Assembly (NCBI GenBank): GCA_023382535.1
Contig: JAHDWA010000015.1
Span: 136,413 to 200,412 of the forward strand
DNA length: 64,000 nucleotides
Reading direction: 5' to 3'
Source: Anaerolineae bacterium
GTDB taxonomy: Bacteria > Chloroflexota > Anaerolineae > 4572-78 > J111
Under the pieces are notes generated by a model that was given only the letters and a program-made list of their open reading frames with translations, was not told where the DNA came from and made no database searches. A program made the translations under genes and the position numbers. This document shows positions 1-10,025 of this stretch, piece by piece (positions within the stretch are counted from its first letter, which is position 1; each line of letters begins with the position of its first letter).

Positions 1-1236
1 AAGGACAGCACCGGCAAACCCATGGGTGCGGTCGGTGCGCTGCGCGATATCACCGAGCGCAAGCAGGCGGAGCAAGCCCAGGCGAAACTTGAGGAACAGT
101 TGCGCCAGGCCCAGAAAATGGAAAGTATTGGCCGCCTGGCGGGCGGGGTAGCCCATGACTTTAACAACCTGCTCACCGTAATCCAGGGCTACTGCGGGCT
201 GATGCAAGCTCAAATCCCCGGCGAAAGCCCCCTGCTTGAAGACCTGAAGCAGATCCAGCGGGCGGCTGAGCGTGCTACTGCTCTTACCCGGCATCTGCTC
301 GCTTTTAGCCGCAAACAGATCCTGGCGCCCACCCCCCTCGACTTGAACAGTCTGGTGACTAATCTGCACAAGATGCTGGAGCGGCTTATCGGCGAGGATA
401 TCACGCTTTCGACCGTTCTCCAGCCCGACCTGTGGACAATCACCGCCGACCCTGGCCAAATTGAGCAGGTTATTATGAACCTGGCCGTTAATGCCCGCGA
501 TGCCATGCCCACCGGCGGTAGGCTGACCATCGAGACCAGCAATGTCCAACTCGACGAGAATTATCTCAGAACTCAACTCGAAGCTCCCAGTGGACCCTGC
601 GTGATGCTGACCGTTACTGACACCGGCTATGGCATGGATGAGTCAACCCGGGCCCAGATCTTCGAGCCGTTTTTCACCACCAAAGAACTGGGTAAAGGCA
701 CCGGCCTGGGGCTGGCCACTGCCTACGGCATTATCAAGCAAAGCGGGGGCGACATCACCGTCTACAGTGAGCCTGGCCAGGGTGCTGCCTTTAGGATCTA
801 TCTTCCCGCCGGCGAGACCACCGTGAATGGTCTGCCCGTTCCTCAAGCTACTCCTGTCACTCGTGGCGGCAATGAAACCATCCTGCTGGTTGAGGACGAA
901 GAAACGGTGCGCAAGCTGGCCCGGACTGCGCTGGAGGGCAAAGGCTACACCATTTTAGAGGCCAGTGATGGCGGCGCGGCGTTGTCCCTATTTGAGCAGC
1001 ATCAGGGGTTAATTGACCTGATGGTGACAGATGTGGTTATGCCCCAGATGAGCGGCCGCGAGTTGGCCGAACAATTAAAGGTGCTCCAGCCACAACTAAA
1101 GGTGCTCTTTATGTCCGGCTACACCGACGACGCCATCGTTCGTCATGGCTTGCTTACGGCTGAGGTCGAGTATCTCTCCAAACCTTTTTCGCTAAACTCG
1201 CTCGCCTCGAAGGTGCGCGAGGTGCTTGACAAGTAG
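1..1236 (+). CDS. Hybrid sensor histidine kinase, 3' part (PAS end, HisKA, HATPase, receiver)
   Basis: The reading frame is open from base 1, so the gene begins outside the window and its sensor part is missing. The visible protein starts with the end of a PAS/PAC module ([10 protein letters not shown]), then a HisKA helix with the phospho-acceptor motif [11 protein letters not shown] (His about residue 52 of the visible frame). An HATPase_c domain follows with its N box ([13 protein letters not shown]), a DTGYGMD G1 box and a [11 protein letters not shown]2 box. A receiver domain closes the protein, with a conserved Asp in [13 protein letters not shown] and a Lys in YLSKPFS. This order is typical of soluble hybrid kinases that pass phosphate from His to an internal Asp. 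The signal sensed cannot be told. A hairpin terminator follows about 40 bases after the stop. Confidence 0.93.
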   Translation, partial: KDSTGKPMGAVGALRDITERKQAEQAQAKLEEQLRQAQKMESIGRLAGGVAHDFNNLLTVIQGYCGLMQAQIPGESPLLEDLKQIQRAAERATALTRHLLAFSRKQILAPTPLDLNSLVTNLHKMLERLIGEDITLSTVLQPDLWTITADPGQIEQVIMNLAVNARDAMPTGGRLTIETSNVQLDENYLRTQLEAPSGPCVMLTVTDTGYGMDESTRAQIFEPFFTTKELGKGTGLGLATAYGIIKQSGGDITVYSEPGQGAAFRIYLPAGETTVNGLPVPQATPVTRGGNETILLVEDEETVRKLARTALEGKGYTILEASDGGAALSLFEQHQGLIDLMVTDVVMPQMSGRELAEQLKVLQPQLKVLFMSGYTDDAIVRHGLLTAEVEYLSKPFSLNSLASKVREVLDK

Positions 1237-1274
1237 ATGGTCTGGCAGGTGCTTCATAACTTCATGAATCTCTC

Positions 1275-1311
1275 AAAAACTGCTTTGCATCAACATGGGA
1301 AAGCAGTTTTT
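1275..1311 (+). terminator. Rho-independent terminator after the hybrid kinase
   Basis: A 12-base arm AAAAACTGCTTT (1275-1286) pairs exactly with AAAGCAGTTTTT (1300-1311) across a 13-base loop, with a T-rich 3' arm. It ends the kinase transcript. An ATG at 1295 lies in its loop and is therefore an unlikely start for the next gene. Confidence 0.8.
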
Positions 1312-1399
1312 ATTTGGTATAATTAAAAGAAGAATTGACAAAATCTGCGCAATCGTGGTTAAAGAATATTTAAACTGCGTAACACATAAGTCAGACCCA

Positions 1400-1921
1400 A
1401 TGAGTCAGATTAATAAAACGCTTGTTAAGCTGCCGCAGGACAAAATCGAAACACAGCCCGCTATCCCCCCGACTCAGGCCAGCCTGAAAATCAAAACCAG
1501 GCCCTGGCTCGTATCCATCCTGGGGTTACTTCTCCTGTTACAAGCCGCAGGATTATTTGATCTTGGCCTGTTTTTCTTTACCCGTGGTCTGGGTTTGAGT
1601 CACAGCCTGATTGTGGAGGCGTTCATTACCGCGCCGATCAACTCTCTGGCCATGGGCATTGTTTTCATCCCGCTGTCGCTGCTGGCCGTGCTGGCAGCAC
1701 TGGGCTTCTTTCGCTTGTGGCGGGCCGCCTGGCTGATGGCCATGCTGCTGCAGGGCTTGAGTTTGCTGGCAGTGCTGATCCTCTACTTTAACCAGCGGCC
1801 CGGTTACGTCTATATCATCATGCTCTACAGTATCCTGATGGTCCTCTATCTGAACTACTTTGAGATGTCCGCCACTTTACCCCCGGCTGCCAGCCTGGAA
1901 GAGGAAAATAACGAAGGATGA
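1400..1921 (+). CDS. Four-helix hypothetical membrane protein
   Basis: A protein of about 173 residues that I do not recognise. After a polar N-terminal stretch of about 35 residues it has four hydrophobic segments: one from PWLVSILGLL onward, a long pair around SLIVEAFI...ALGFF, one at AAWLMAMLLQ and one at YVYIIMLYSI. The tail is acidic. The frame can be extended to an ATG at 1295, but that codon sits in the loop of a terminator hairpin, so ATG 1400 is preferred. No clear ribosome binding site is seen. The stop overlaps the ATG of the next gene (ATGA), so the two are probably translationally coupled and may work together at the membrane. Confidence 0.7.
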   Translation: MSQINKTLVKLPQDKIETQPAIPPTQASLKIKTRPWLVSILGLLLLLQAAGLFDLGLFFFTRGLGLSHSLIVEAFITAPINSLAMGIVFIPLSLLAVLAALGFFRLWRAAWLMAMLLQGLSLLAVLILYFNQRPGYVYIIMLYSILMVLYLNYFEMSATLPPAASLEEENNEG

Positions 1922-3762
1922 GCGCCGGTATTCAGGCCGATTGCGCCCTGCTCCGGCGCTTTGAGCCAGTGCTCCGCTATACCCGAGGCGAGCAGTTTTT
2001 TCCGATGAGCGCGGATACGTACGTGCAAAATTGCAGCCTCTGGTTACAGCGGCCCAACAAAAAACCCGTCTGCCTTATTCCCCAGGGCAAGCTGACTCTG
2101 GAGAATCTGGCCGAACCGCGCACCGCGGATTTTGGCGCCGTCTACTTTCTCAAATTTATCGAACCGCTCAACATTGCCGAACTGGCGGCCTACGCCCTGC
2201 AGCAGGGTTTTGCCCCCAAGGACCCCCAGGAGGTTTTCCACGCCGGGCCGGGCCGATTGGCCCGAGTCGGCTACACATCGCGCTTTTTGGACGCGCTTTT
2301 CTCGCTCACCCTGTTTGCGCGGGGCCGGGTGCCGGGTGATACCGCCGCCGCCGCCGCCTTGGCCTATCGCCGCCTTACGGCGGAACAGGAACGACATATC
2401 TATTATGGCCGGGTCGTCCGCCAAAACGGCTGGATTGCCTTGCAGTACTGGTTTTTCTACCCTTTTAATAACTGGCGTTCCGGATTTTATGGAGCCAACG
2501 ACCACGAAGCAGACTGGGAGATGATCTACATTTACCTGTACGAGACCGCCGCCGGAGAGCTGCGGCCGGAGTGGTTGGCCTATGCCTCGCATGATTTCTC
2601 CGGCGATGATCTCCGCCGCCGTTGGGATGATCCCGAAGTGGAAAAAATCGGCGAACATCCCGTGGTCTATGTTGGGGCCGGTTCGCATGCCTGTTACTTT
2701 GCTCCCGGCGAGTATTTGACCGAGTTGGAACTGCCGTTTTTGCTGCCCCTGGTGCAACTCGTGGATCGGCAGAAAAAATTTTGGCAGCAGCGCCTGCGCC
2801 GGGATGACCATCAGGAAGAGCAGTTGCCCAAAGGATTCAATTTCTTCCGCATTCCTTTTGTAGATTATGCTCGCGGCGATGGCCTGGCAATTGGGCCGGG
2901 CCAGGCCAGGGAGTGGGCCAATCCTTGTTTGCTGGAGCCACCCCCCCGGTGGGCTTTGCACTACCGCGGCTTGTGGGGTCTCTACACCCGCGATCCTTTT
3001 GCCCGGGAGAATGCGCCGGCCGGGCCGGTCTACAACCGGGATGGGGCCATGCGCAGGTCCTGGTACGACCCTCTCGGCTGGGCCGGGCTGGACAAACTGC
3101 CGCCGCCTAACCGCACCCTCAACCTTGTTTTGGAACAGTGGGTCGAGGTCGAAGCCAGGCAGACCGCCCTGGCCGAGTCAATTGCTCAAAAAAGCCAGGA
3201 GTTGGTCAAACTGGGCGTGGAAGCCAATGCCATGCATGGGCAAGTTCATCTCCGCACACTGCACGCCGCGCATCAGGAGAAAATTGACGCCCTGGCCGAG
3301 GAGCTTAACCAAATGCGTGCCCAATTGGCCGCTGACCAGGCTCTGTTAGAGGCTTTGGGCTTGTATGCCGTCCAGTTGCGGGCCGGTCAGCGCAGCCCGG
3401 CCCGCACCCACCTGCGCCATGCTCACCACCCAGCCTCAGCGGCCCGGCTGCGTTTCAATCGTTTCGCCGAAGCCTGGGCCGCTGTGAGTATTGGCCTGAT
3501 GCTGATTAGCCTGGTCATCCTCGTTTTTTTTGGCCGGCAATACCTGGTTTGGGGCGTCGTCGCCCTGGTCTCACTGATGGTTTTTGTCGAGGCCGGCTTT
3601 CGACGGCAGTTAGCCCGCCTCATCACCTCCCTCACCGCCGGGCTGGCCCTCATCTCGGCCCTGCTCATCATCTACGATTTCTTCTGGCCCATCGTCATTG
3701 TCGCTGCACTGCTAACGGGGGGCTATATTATGTGGGAGAACGCGCGCGAATTGTGGGGGTAA
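1918..3762 (+). CDS. Vps62-like protein with C-terminal membrane helices
   Basis: A 614-residue protein. The central part has HEADWEMIYIYL (His about residue 196) and, about 60 residues later, HPVVYVGAGSHACYF. These resemble the paired His/Asp/Trp and GSHA motifs of the Vps62 (DUF946) family, but this is by-eye similarity, not a search result. A coiled-coil-like stretch (about 400-485: ALAESIAQKSQEL, AEELNQMRAQLAA) follows, then three or four hydrophobic segments near the C-terminus (about 515-605). There is no signal peptide, so the large domain is probably cytoplasmic and anchored by its tail. It overlaps the preceding membrane-protein gene by four bases, suggesting an operon. The function of bacterial Vps62-like proteins is not established. 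Alternative: an unrelated membrane-anchored protein. Confidence 0.65.
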   Translation: MSAGIQADCALLRRFEPVLRYTRGEQFFPMSADTYVQNCSLWLQRPNKKPVCLIPQGKLTLENLAEPRTADFGAVYFLKFIEPLNIAELAAYALQQGFAPKDPQEVFHAGPGRLARVGYTSRFLDALFSLTLFARGRVPGDTAAAAALAYRRLTAEQERHIYYGRVVRQNGWIALQYWFFYPFNNWRSGFYGANDHEADWEMIYIYLYETAAGELRPEWLAYASHDFSGDDLRRRWDDPEVEKIGEHPVVYVGAGSHACYFAPGEYLTELELPFLLPLVQLVDRQKKFWQQRLRRDDHQEEQLPKGFNFFRIPFVDYARGDGLAIGPGQAREWANPCLLEPPPRWALHYRGLWGLYTRDPFARENAPAGPVYNRDGAMRRSWYDPLGWAGLDKLPPPNRTLNLVLEQWVEVEARQTALAESIAQKSQELVKLGVEANAMHGQVHLRTLHAAHQEKIDALAEELNQMRAQLAADQALLEALGLYAVQLRAGQRSPARTHLRHAHHPASAARLRFNRFAEAWAAVSIGLMLISLVILVFFGRQYLVWGVVALVSLMVFVEAGFRRQLARLITSLTAGLALISALLIIYDFFWPIVIVAALLTGGYIMWENARELWG

Positions 3763-3770
3763 GCTAATCT

Positions 3771-3798
3771 TTGACTATCCCCCAGAAATTGTTATACT
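3771..3798 (+). promoter_or_regulatory. Predicted sigma70-type promoter for smc
   Basis: TTGACT (3771-3776), a 16-base spacer, then TATACT (3793-3798). It lies about 100 bases upstream of the smc ATG in the only gap before that gene. Confidence 0.55.
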
Positions 3799-3841
3799 CA
3801 GCGGGTCAATATTCAATCCTTTAATCCAGACAAATTCAACT

Positions 3842-3898
3842 ACAAGACGTGTTGCGTATTCCGTTTATTTACGCACAACGCAACACGCAATACGTTCC
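3842..3898. repeat. Low-complexity inverted repeat tract abutting smc
   Basis: The tract reads as near-repeats of a 7-8 base unit such as GCAACAC/GCAATAC. It folds back on itself: GTTGCGTATTCCGT on the left pairs roughly with the ACGCAACACGCAATACG side on the right. It ends at the smc start codon, leaving no room for a Shine-Dalgarno site. Related tracts occur in many other gaps of the window. Confidence 0.6.
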
Positions 3899-6800
3899 AT
3901 GCGTCTCAAATCTCTAGAAGTCCAAGGCTACAAATCCTTCGCCAACAAAGTCGAATTCATCTTTGACGAAGGCATCACCGCCGTGGTTGGGCCGAATGGC
4001 AGCGGCAAATCCAACGTGGCCGACGCCATTCGCTGGGTGCTGGGCGAGCAGAGCTACAGCAACCTGCGCGGCAAGAAAACCGAGGATATGATCTTCTCCG
4101 GCTCCGACGGCCGCGCCCGGCTCGGCCTGGCCTCCGTTACCCTGGTGCTGGATAATGCCGACAAGTGGCTGCCCCTCGACTTCTCCGAAGTGACCATTTC
4201 CCGGCGGGCCTATCGCTCCGGCGAGAACGAATATTTCCTTAACGGCAGCCGGGTCCGCCTGAAAGACGTGGCCGAACTGCTGGCCAAAAGCGGCCTGAGC
4301 CGGCAGACCTACACCGTCATCGGCCAGGGGACCATTGACCGGGTGCTGTCCCTGCACGCCGAAGAGCGCCGCAAACTCTTCGAAGAAGCAGCCGGGATTA
4401 CCTTTCATCGCCAGAAACGGGCCGAAACCCTGGCTAAACTGGAAGTGACCCGGGCCAACCTGCTGCGCGTCAACGATATTGTTAAAGAGATCGAACCGCG
4501 CATGCAGCACCGCCACAAGCAGGCCCAGCGCGCCCAGGAATACAACATGCTCATGACCCACCTTGACGGCCTGCTGCGCGTCTGGTACGGCTACCGCTGG
4601 GGCCAGGGGCAAATCCACCTGCGCGAGGCCAAGGCTCGCCAGCGCGAAAGTGAGCATCTGCTCAAAGAGCAGCACGACAAATTTGCCGGGCTGGAGCAGG
4701 AAATAACCGCTCTGCGCGGCCAACAAACCGAACTGCGCGGCCAACTGGGCGGCTGGTACAGCGAAAACAGCCGGCTCCATACCCAGGCCGAAGCCATCCA
4801 ACGCGAACTGGCGGTGAGTGAAGAACGGGCCAGACAGTATCACGCCCAACGGGAAGAAATTCTGGCCGATTTGGAGCCGCTAACCGCCGACCTGGAGACG
4901 CAAAAATGCCAGATAGCTGAGGCCGAGACCGCCCTGCAAACCGTTAACCAGGAACTGCGCCAGGCGGAAGAGGCCATGCGGGCCGTCCAGCAGCAGCTCG
5001 ACGCCCGGCAGGGCCAGCGCCAAAGTTTGTTAGCCCGCCAGGCCGCCGCCGAAAAACAAGCCGGCCAACTGGCCACGCAGTTGACCGAGCGGCAGACCCG
5101 CCTGGCCCAATTCGAGGAACGCCGGGCAACTCTGCTGGCCGACCAGGCCAATTATGAAACCGAAATTTCTCGACTAACCCAGGAACAACATGACCTCCAG
5201 GGCAGACACGAACAGCTTATCGCTGAACTGGCTGACCTTGAAATTTCCATCACCTCTCTGGAATCACAACAGGTCAAAGAGCGCGACGACCTGAGTCAAC
5301 TGGACCAGGCGGCCGAACAGCTCAAGAGCCGGATGGCGGCCTTGCAGCGGCAGGAGGATACGCTCAGGGCACGCCAGGATTTGTTGGGCAAACTGCGCAG
5401 CGACATGTCCGGCTACTTTGAGGGCGTCAGAGCCGTGTTACAGCCGGAAGCCGGCCTGGCCGGCGTCGCGGGCACCGTCAGCCAGGTGATACAGGCGCCG
5501 CCCGATTTGGAGATCGCCATCGAAGCCGCGCTGGGTAGCCGCCTGCAAGATGTGGTGGTGCAAAGCTTTGCCGACGCCGAAGCCGCTATCACTTACCTGA
5601 AAGAGAGCCGCAGCGGGCGAGCCACCTTTTTGCCGCTCGATACCCTGCGCCCCGGCCCGGCTCTCAGCGTTCCTACCACGCCGGGGGTGATCGGGCTGGC
5701 CTCAGAACTGGTCGCGGTTGAACCACACCTGCGCCCCATCGCCGTATCAACCCTGAATCGCACCTTGATTGTCGAAGATTTGCCCGCCGCCCGGCGCGCC
5801 TTTGCCGCCATGCAGGGCGGCTTTCAAATCGTCACCCGCGAGGGCGAACTGATGCGCTCCGGTGGATCGGTGACGGGTGGCCGGGATAAGAATAAGAAGG
5901 GGCAGGAAGGAACTCTGCTGGCCCGCGAACGCGAGTGGCGGGAACTGCCCGGACAAATTGCCGAATTGGCGCAAACCTACCAGGACCTGTCCAGCCAACT
6001 TGCCGATGCCCACGAACAAGCAACGGCGGTGAAGCGGCAAATACAGCGGCTGGCCGACGAGCAACGACAGCTAACTGCTCAACGACAGGAACTCCAGGCT
6101 TCGGCGGATAAGATTAGCCGGGCCATGGAGCAGTTGGCCCGCAGCACCGGCTGGCAGCGAGACTTGCAGGCCAAAGCTGAGGCTGAACTAACTCGCCTCG
6201 ACCAGCGCCAGGCCGAAACCCGCCAGGAAATGGCCCAATTGGAGCAGCAGCGCCAGGCCTCCGCCGAAACCGTCCGGCAGTTGCTTGAGGAAGCTGCCGC
6301 TTTCTCAACCGAAACGCTGCTGGTCGAATTGAGCCAGACGCGCGCCACGGTCGCTACTATCCAGGGACGGCAGCGCAGCCAGCAGGCGTTATTGGCCAGC
6401 CAGCAGGCGGCGCAGCAGCAGTTGGCCCGGCAGATTGAGAGCAAGCGGGCCAGGGCCACGACCCTGGCCGCAGAACGAGAGGTGTTGCTGAAACAGCAGC
6501 AAGAACTGCAACTTCGCAGCCAGGAATTTGCCGGCCAATTGGGACGATTTACCAGCCAGATCGAGGCCACCGAGCAGCAGTTAGCTGAATTATCGGCCCG
6601 CCAGGCCCAACTGGAACAAACCGAGAGCCATCTGCGGCAGCGCGTGCAGCGCCTGGAAGCAGAGCATAACCGGCTGGCCCTGGAAGCCGCGCGGCGGCAG
6701 GACGAGCTGGATAATTTACAGCGCCAGATCCAAGACGACCTGGGACTGGTCAGCCTGGAGATGTCCGATGAACAGATAGGGCAGCCGGTGCTGCCCATCC

Positions 6801-7525
6801 GCCCGCTGGTGTCCGATTTGCCGGTGGTGGAGACTCTGCCGCCCGGTGTGGAAGAGGATGTATTGCGGCTTAAGGTGCAGGTTCGCCGGCTGGGCAACAT
6901 CAACCTTGATGCGCCCCGTGAGTATGCGGAACTGCGCGAACGATACGATTTTTTGACCGGCCAGATGGCCGACCTGGAAGCCGCCGCCGCCGATTTGAAG
7001 GAAGTGATTCTCAAGCTCGATCAGGCCATGGAGGAGTCGTTCACGGCGACCTTCCAGCAGGTCGCTAAAGAGTTTCAACGCTACTTCAGGGCGCTCTTTG
7101 GCGGCGGCGAGGCTCAACTGCTGCTAACCGATCCCGACAATATGATTGACACCGGGGTGGATATTGCGGCCCGGCCGCCGGGCAAACGGCTGCAAAGCCT
7201 GGCCCTGCTCTCCGGCGGCGAGCGCTCGCTGACGGCTCAGGCGTTGATTTTTGCTTTGCTCAAAATCAGCCCAACGCCGTTTGTAATTTTTGACGAGGTA
7301 GATGCCATGCTGGACGAAGCCAACGTCAGCCGCTTCCGTGACGCCCTCACCGCCCTGGCCCGCGATATTCAGTTCATTGTCATCACCCACAACCGCAAAA
7401 CCATCGAGGCGGCCAGAACCCTCTACGGCATCTCAATGGGCGATGACTCGGTTTCACAAGTCTATTCGCTTAAGATTGACGAGTGGATCGCACCAGATAA
7501 GCCGGAGCCGGCGAGAGTGAGATAA
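3899..7525 (+). CDS. smc: Chromosome segregation protein SMC
   Basis: A full-length 1208-residue SMC ATPase, which organises and helps segregate the chromosome, usually with ScpA and ScpB (not in this window). It opens [14 protein letters not shown], with Walker [10 protein letters not shown] at residues 31-39. A coiled coil rich in Gln, Ala and Glu follows, a hinge lies at roughly 505-660 ([14 protein letters not shown], then SGGSVTGG), and a second coiled coil runs back. The head is completed by the ABC signature LLSGGERSL (about 1104) and Walker [10 protein letters not shown] (Asp about 1132). The length is normal. The start is fixed by the conserved N-terminus, although it has no ribosome binding site and directly follows a repeat tract. 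Transcription probably starts at the promoter at 3771. Confidence 0.97.
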   Translation: MRLKSLEVQGYKSFANKVEFIFDEGITAVVGPNGSGKSNVADAIRWVLGEQSYSNLRGKKTEDMIFSGSDGRARLGLASVTLVLDNADKWLPLDFSEVTISRRAYRSGENEYFLNGSRVRLKDVAELLAKSGLSRQTYTVIGQGTIDRVLSLHAEERRKLFEEAAGITFHRQKRAETLAKLEVTRANLLRVNDIVKEIEPRMQHRHKQAQRAQEYNMLMTHLDGLLRVWYGYRWGQGQIHLREAKARQRESEHLLKEQHDKFAGLEQEITALRGQQTELRGQLGGWYSENSRLHTQAEAIQRELAVSEERARQYHAQREEILADLEPLTADLETQKCQIAEAETALQTVNQELRQAEEAMRAVQQQLDARQGQRQSLLARQAAAEKQAGQLATQLTERQTRLAQFEERRATLLADQANYETEISRLTQEQHDLQGRHEQLIAELADLEISITSLESQQVKERDDLSQLDQAAEQLKSRMAALQRQEDTLRARQDLLGKLRSDMSGYFEGVRAVLQPEAGLAGVAGTVSQVIQAPPDLEIAIEAALGSRLQDVVVQSFADAEAAITYLKESRSGRATFLPLDTLRPGPALSVPTTPGVIGLASELVAVEPHLRPIAVSTLNRTLIVEDLPAARRAFAAMQGGFQIVTREGELMRSGGSVTGGRDKNKKGQEGTLLAREREWRELPGQIAELAQTYQDLSSQLADAHEQATAVKRQIQRLADEQRQLTAQRQELQASADKISRAMEQLARSTGWQRDLQAKAEAELTRLDQRQAETRQEMAQLEQQRQASAETVRQLLEEAAAFSTETLLVELSQTRATVATIQGRQRSQQALLASQQAAQQQLARQIESKRARATTLAAEREVLLKQQQELQLRSQEFAGQLGRFTSQIEATEQQLAELSARQAQLEQTESHLRQRVQRLEAEHNRLALEAARRQDELDNLQRQIQDDLGLVSLEMSDEQIGQPVLPIRPLVSDLPVVETLPPGVEEDVLRLKVQVRRLGNINLDAPREYAELRERYDFLTGQMADLEAAAADLKEVILKLDQAMEESFTATFQQVAKEFQRYFRALFGGGEAQLLLTDPDNMIDTGVDIAARPPGKRLQSLALLSGGERSLTAQALIFALLKISPTPFVIFDEVDAMLDEANVSRFRDALTALARDIQFIVITHNRKTIEAARTLYGISMGDDSVSQVYSLKIDEWIAPDKPEPARVR

Positions 7526-7531
7526 AAAAAT

Positions 7532-7583
7532 TGGGAGTAAGATTCTAGCCGTAAAGCGACGCCCGGTTAGAGTCTCACTCCCA
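7532..7583. terminator. Possible hairpin between smc and the convergent HAD gene
   Basis: TGGGAGTAAGATTCT and AGAGTCTCACTCCCA are imperfect inverted arms separated by about 20 bases in the gap between two convergent genes. There is no long T run, so this may be a weak bidirectional terminator or a small palindromic repeat. Confidence 0.35.
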
Positions 7584-7688
7584 TGTTGCTTGATGTATTA
7601 ACATCATAGTCGAAATCAGGCCGCTTGTCTGTCAGGAAATGTTGACGATTGCTGTAGTGAAACTTTGCGATGACTTGCGGCGCGAGTC

Positions 7689-8804
7689 TTATTGCTTTAA
7701 CCCTCCCACCACCCGCATCACCACCTGATGCAAGGGCAATGCGCCTGCCGCCGACTCCGGCGGGGGCAAAGTCGCCTCGTCGGGTTTGTCGCTCAAACCG
7801 AAGACGAGGACACCCTGGGTGGCCAAAAGTTCGGCCAGGTCGGCTACTTCGCCGGTCATAACAATTTCATCGGCCACCAGGTCGGCCTCCGGCGTCTCTT
7901 CCGGCAAATAGTCAATTAAATTGACCGTCTCGTGATATTCGCGGAAGCGGAAACTTTTGAAGGGAGTCGGATCGCCTTTAGCCATATTGCCGACAACTTC
8001 GCGGTGAGCGGCCAGCAGCCCTGCACTCATCTGGCCCTGGCGGGCATCACACAGGGTGATGAACTGTTTGAAGCCGGTCAGCCGGCCTGCCTCTAAATCC
8101 GCCCAAAAGCACTCCGGCGTGTAGACGTGCCCGGCCACCATCAGGCTGATATAGGCCTTGTAATCCTGGTTGTCGGCGGTGAAGGGATGATAGTCCGGTT
8201 TATTCAGCCGGTCGTAAACGCTGCGGCGAAAAGAGGCTTCGTCAAACGTTTCGCCCAGCACTTCCTCGACCGTCCGGCGGACAGCGTTAATTCGCGCCTG
8301 GTCTATGGCATGGTCATTGCGGCCCCGCGCGCCATGGGTGGTTTTATCCAAATCCAGCAGCAGAGCGGTCCGGCCATCCAGGGTAAAACCTTCGGCCTGC
8401 ACCCAGGCCAGGAAGCCGGCCAGGGCCTGCCAGCGGTTGGCCTTCATTAAGTAATTGTCGGTGCTGATTTCCTCCGGTTTAGCCAGCCGGTCTGCACCGA
8501 TAAAACAGCGCATCGGCAGATAAGCCCCTAGATTTTTAGCCGCAGTCCCATCATTCATCAACGTATCGCCGACAAAGAGCAGGCGCTCCAGGGGCGGCTG
8601 GCCGCGCTGGGCCTGGGCCGCTTGCAGGTAGCGGTAGACCACGGCGGCATACATGGGCACGGTCTTGCGGGGCGCGCGCGGCCCGTCCAGCCCAATCTCC
8701 TGCCAAAAACTCTCCAGCCGGGGCAGGGCCGGGGCAGCCGGGACCAGGTTGCGGTAGGCCACCCGGTCGCCCAAAAAGTCGGCCAGACTCTTACGCCGAT
8801 ACAT
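7689..8804 (-). CDS. HAD-superfamily-like protein with unusual domain order
   Basis: A protein of about 371 residues. Its first part ends with a motif like HAD motif IV (LLFVGDTLMNDGTAAKN). A motif I-like ALLLDLDKTTHGARGRND comes only afterwards and is followed by a further helical domain. Normal HAD enzymes have the DxDxT nucleophile motif first, so this protein is either permuted or two half-domains in tandem. The frame runs back to a TTG at 8834, but ATG 8804 is preferred: a GGGAG site sits nine bases ahead of it and it overlaps the end of asd by 14 bases, as expected for coupled genes. The substrate is unknown. Being downstream of asd does not by itself show a role in amino-acid synthesis. 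Confidence 0.7.
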   Translation of the reverse strand: MYRRKSLADFLGDRVAYRNLVPAAPALPRLESFWQEIGLDGPRAPRKTVPMYAAVVYRYLQAAQAQRGQPPLERLLFVGDTLMNDGTAAKNLGAYLPMRCFIGADRLAKPEEISTDNYLMKANRWQALAGFLAWVQAEGFTLDGRTALLLDLDKTTHGARGRNDHAIDQARINAVRRTVEEVLGETFDEASFRRSVYDRLNKPDYHPFTADNQDYKAYISLMVAGHVYTPECFWADLEAGRLTGFKQFITLCDARQGQMSAGLLAAHREVVGNMAKGDPTPFKSFRFREYHETVNLIDYLPEETPEADLVADEIVMTGEVADLAELLATQGVLVFGLSDKPDEATLPPPESAAGALPLHQVVMRVVGGLKQ

Positions 8805-9879
8805 GCGCGCCGACTCCCGCGACAAATGCTTCAAGCCTACCCTGGGCCAGCATCAGCTCCGCATTCAAAACCGACCCGCCCGCCGCGCCGCGAATGGTGT
8901 TGTGGGCCAGGCACACAAAGCGAACATCCAAGACTTCGCATGGGCGCAGCCGGCCAATCACCGTCGCCATACCGCCGCCGGCGTCCCGGTCGAGGCGAGG
9001 CTGGGGGCGATTGGATTCAGCGCGAACGACCAGGGCCGGCTGCGGGGCCGAAGGCAGCTTCAGTTGTTGGGGCAGCGGTTCCCAGGTCTGCCAGGCTTCC
9101 ATAATGTCGCCCAGGGAGGGTTTGTCTTTGAAACTGACCGAGACGGTCACGGTGTGCCCATCGCTCACCGGCACCCGGTTGCAGTGGGCGCTGATTTTGA
9201 TGCCGGCGGGTTCAACACCCTGTCCATTCAGGCGGCCCAACATCTTGTTCGACTCGGTGTTCATCTTGATCTCTTCGCTCTCGCCGATGAAGGGGATGAC
9301 GTTGTCAATCGCGTCCAGGCTGGGCACGCCGGGATAGCCCGCCCCGGAGAGGGCCTGCAGCGAGGTAGCGATGACTGCCTGCGGGCCAAACTGCATCAGC
9401 GGGGCCAGCGACATGACCATCGGCATGGCAGTGCAGTTGGAATTGGTAACGATAAAGCCGCGTGACCAGCCCCGCTCGACTCGCTGCCGTTCCAGTAAAC
9501 CCAGGTGATCCGGATTTACTTCGGGCAGGATGAGCGGCACGTCGCTGTCCATGCGGTGGGTGCCGGCATTGCTGAAAACGCCGTAGCCGGCGGCGGCAAA
9601 TTTGCGCTCCCACTCGTTGGCAAAGCTGGTCGGCAGCGCCGAAAAGACCAGTTCGCAATCCAGCTCGGTGGACATCTCCTGCACCGTCATCTCGGCCAGG
9701 CGAGCCGGCATGGGTTCGGTCAGAATCCAGTTGGCCGCCTCGCGGTAAAGTTTGCCCGCCGAGCGGTCTGACGCCGCCAGGACGGTTAAATCGAAGAAGG
9801 GATGGTTGGCCAACAATTGGGCAAAACGCTGCCCCACGGCCCCCGTTGCGCCGAGTACGCCCACGCGAATTTTAGACAT
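8791..9879 (-). CDS. asd: Aspartate-semialdehyde dehydrogenase
   Basis: 362 residues. It reduces aspartyl phosphate to aspartate semialdehyde with NADPH, the branch-point step towards lysine, methionine and threonine. The N-terminus has the Rossmann motif GVLGATGAVGQRF (residues 8-20). The catalytic cysteine is Cys149 in TNSNCTA, and the PGVPSLDAIDN and SAHCNRVPV segments are typical of the archaeal/fungal-type (long) subfamily. A strong GGAGG site lies just upstream of the ATG. thrC, in the same pathway and on the same strand, lies about 2.5 kb upstream beyond a toxin-antitoxin island. The HAD-like gene downstream overlaps its 3' end. Confidence 0.95.
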   Translation of the reverse strand: MSKIRVGVLGATGAVGQRFAQLLANHPFFDLTVLAASDRSAGKLYREAANWILTEPMPARLAEMTVQEMSTELDCELVFSALPTSFANEWERKFAAAGYGVFSNAGTHRMDSDVPLILPEVNPDHLGLLERQRVERGWSRGFIVTNSNCTAMPMVMSLAPLMQFGPQAVIATSLQALSGAGYPGVPSLDAIDNVIPFIGESEEIKMNTESNKMLGRLNGQGVEPAGIKISAHCNRVPVSDGHTVTVSVSFKDKPSLGDIMEAWQTWEPLPQQLKLPSAPQPALVVRAESNRPQPRLDRDAGGGMATVIGRLRPCEVLDVRFVCLAHNTIRGAAGGSVLNAELMLAQGRLEAFVAGVGAHVSA

Positions 9880-9914
9880 GATAATCCTCCGTTGTTATAA
9901 GTGAAATCGAATTT

Positions 9915-9929
9915 TTTGGTTTAACCAAA
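9915..9929. promoter_or_regulatory. Palindrome between asd and the antitoxin gene
   Basis: TTTGGTT-T-AACCAAA is a perfect 7+1+7 palindrome in the divergent region. It lies upstream of the predicted antitoxin promoter and within the leader region of asd, so it could be an operator for either gene. Confidence 0.35.
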
Positions 9930-9949
9930 TATTGGCAATGAGCAGGTGT

Positions 9950-9978
9950 TTGGTCTTTACTGTTATTTATGGTAAGAT
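9950..9978 (+). promoter_or_regulatory. Predicted promoter for the UPF0175/PIN pair
   Basis: TTGGTC (9950-9955), a 17-base spacer, then TAAGAT (9973-9978), preceded by TGG so that it also reads as an extended -10. It is about 50 bases upstream of the antitoxin start. Confidence 0.45.
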
Positions 9979-10025
9979 GACCGGGTAAATCAGAGCAATT
10001 CAGGATGAATAAGGTAGGTGAGATC

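Noticed and set aside
1295..1399. Longer start for the membrane protein at ATG 1295
   Set aside because: The ATG lies in the loop of a Rho-independent terminator and the extra residues do not look coding.
2044..2961. 305-codon open frame on the minus strand opposite the Vps62-like gene
   Set aside because: It is an antisense shadow in a G+C-rich gene, with no family features.
6079..7014. 311-codon Ser/Arg-rich minus-strand frame in smc
   Set aside because: It is the complement of the Gln/Ala/Glu-rich coiled coil and has the composition of a shadow frame.
8803..9465. 220-codon plus-strand frame opposite asd
   Set aside because: asd is complete and well conserved on the other strand; this frame matches nothing recognisable.
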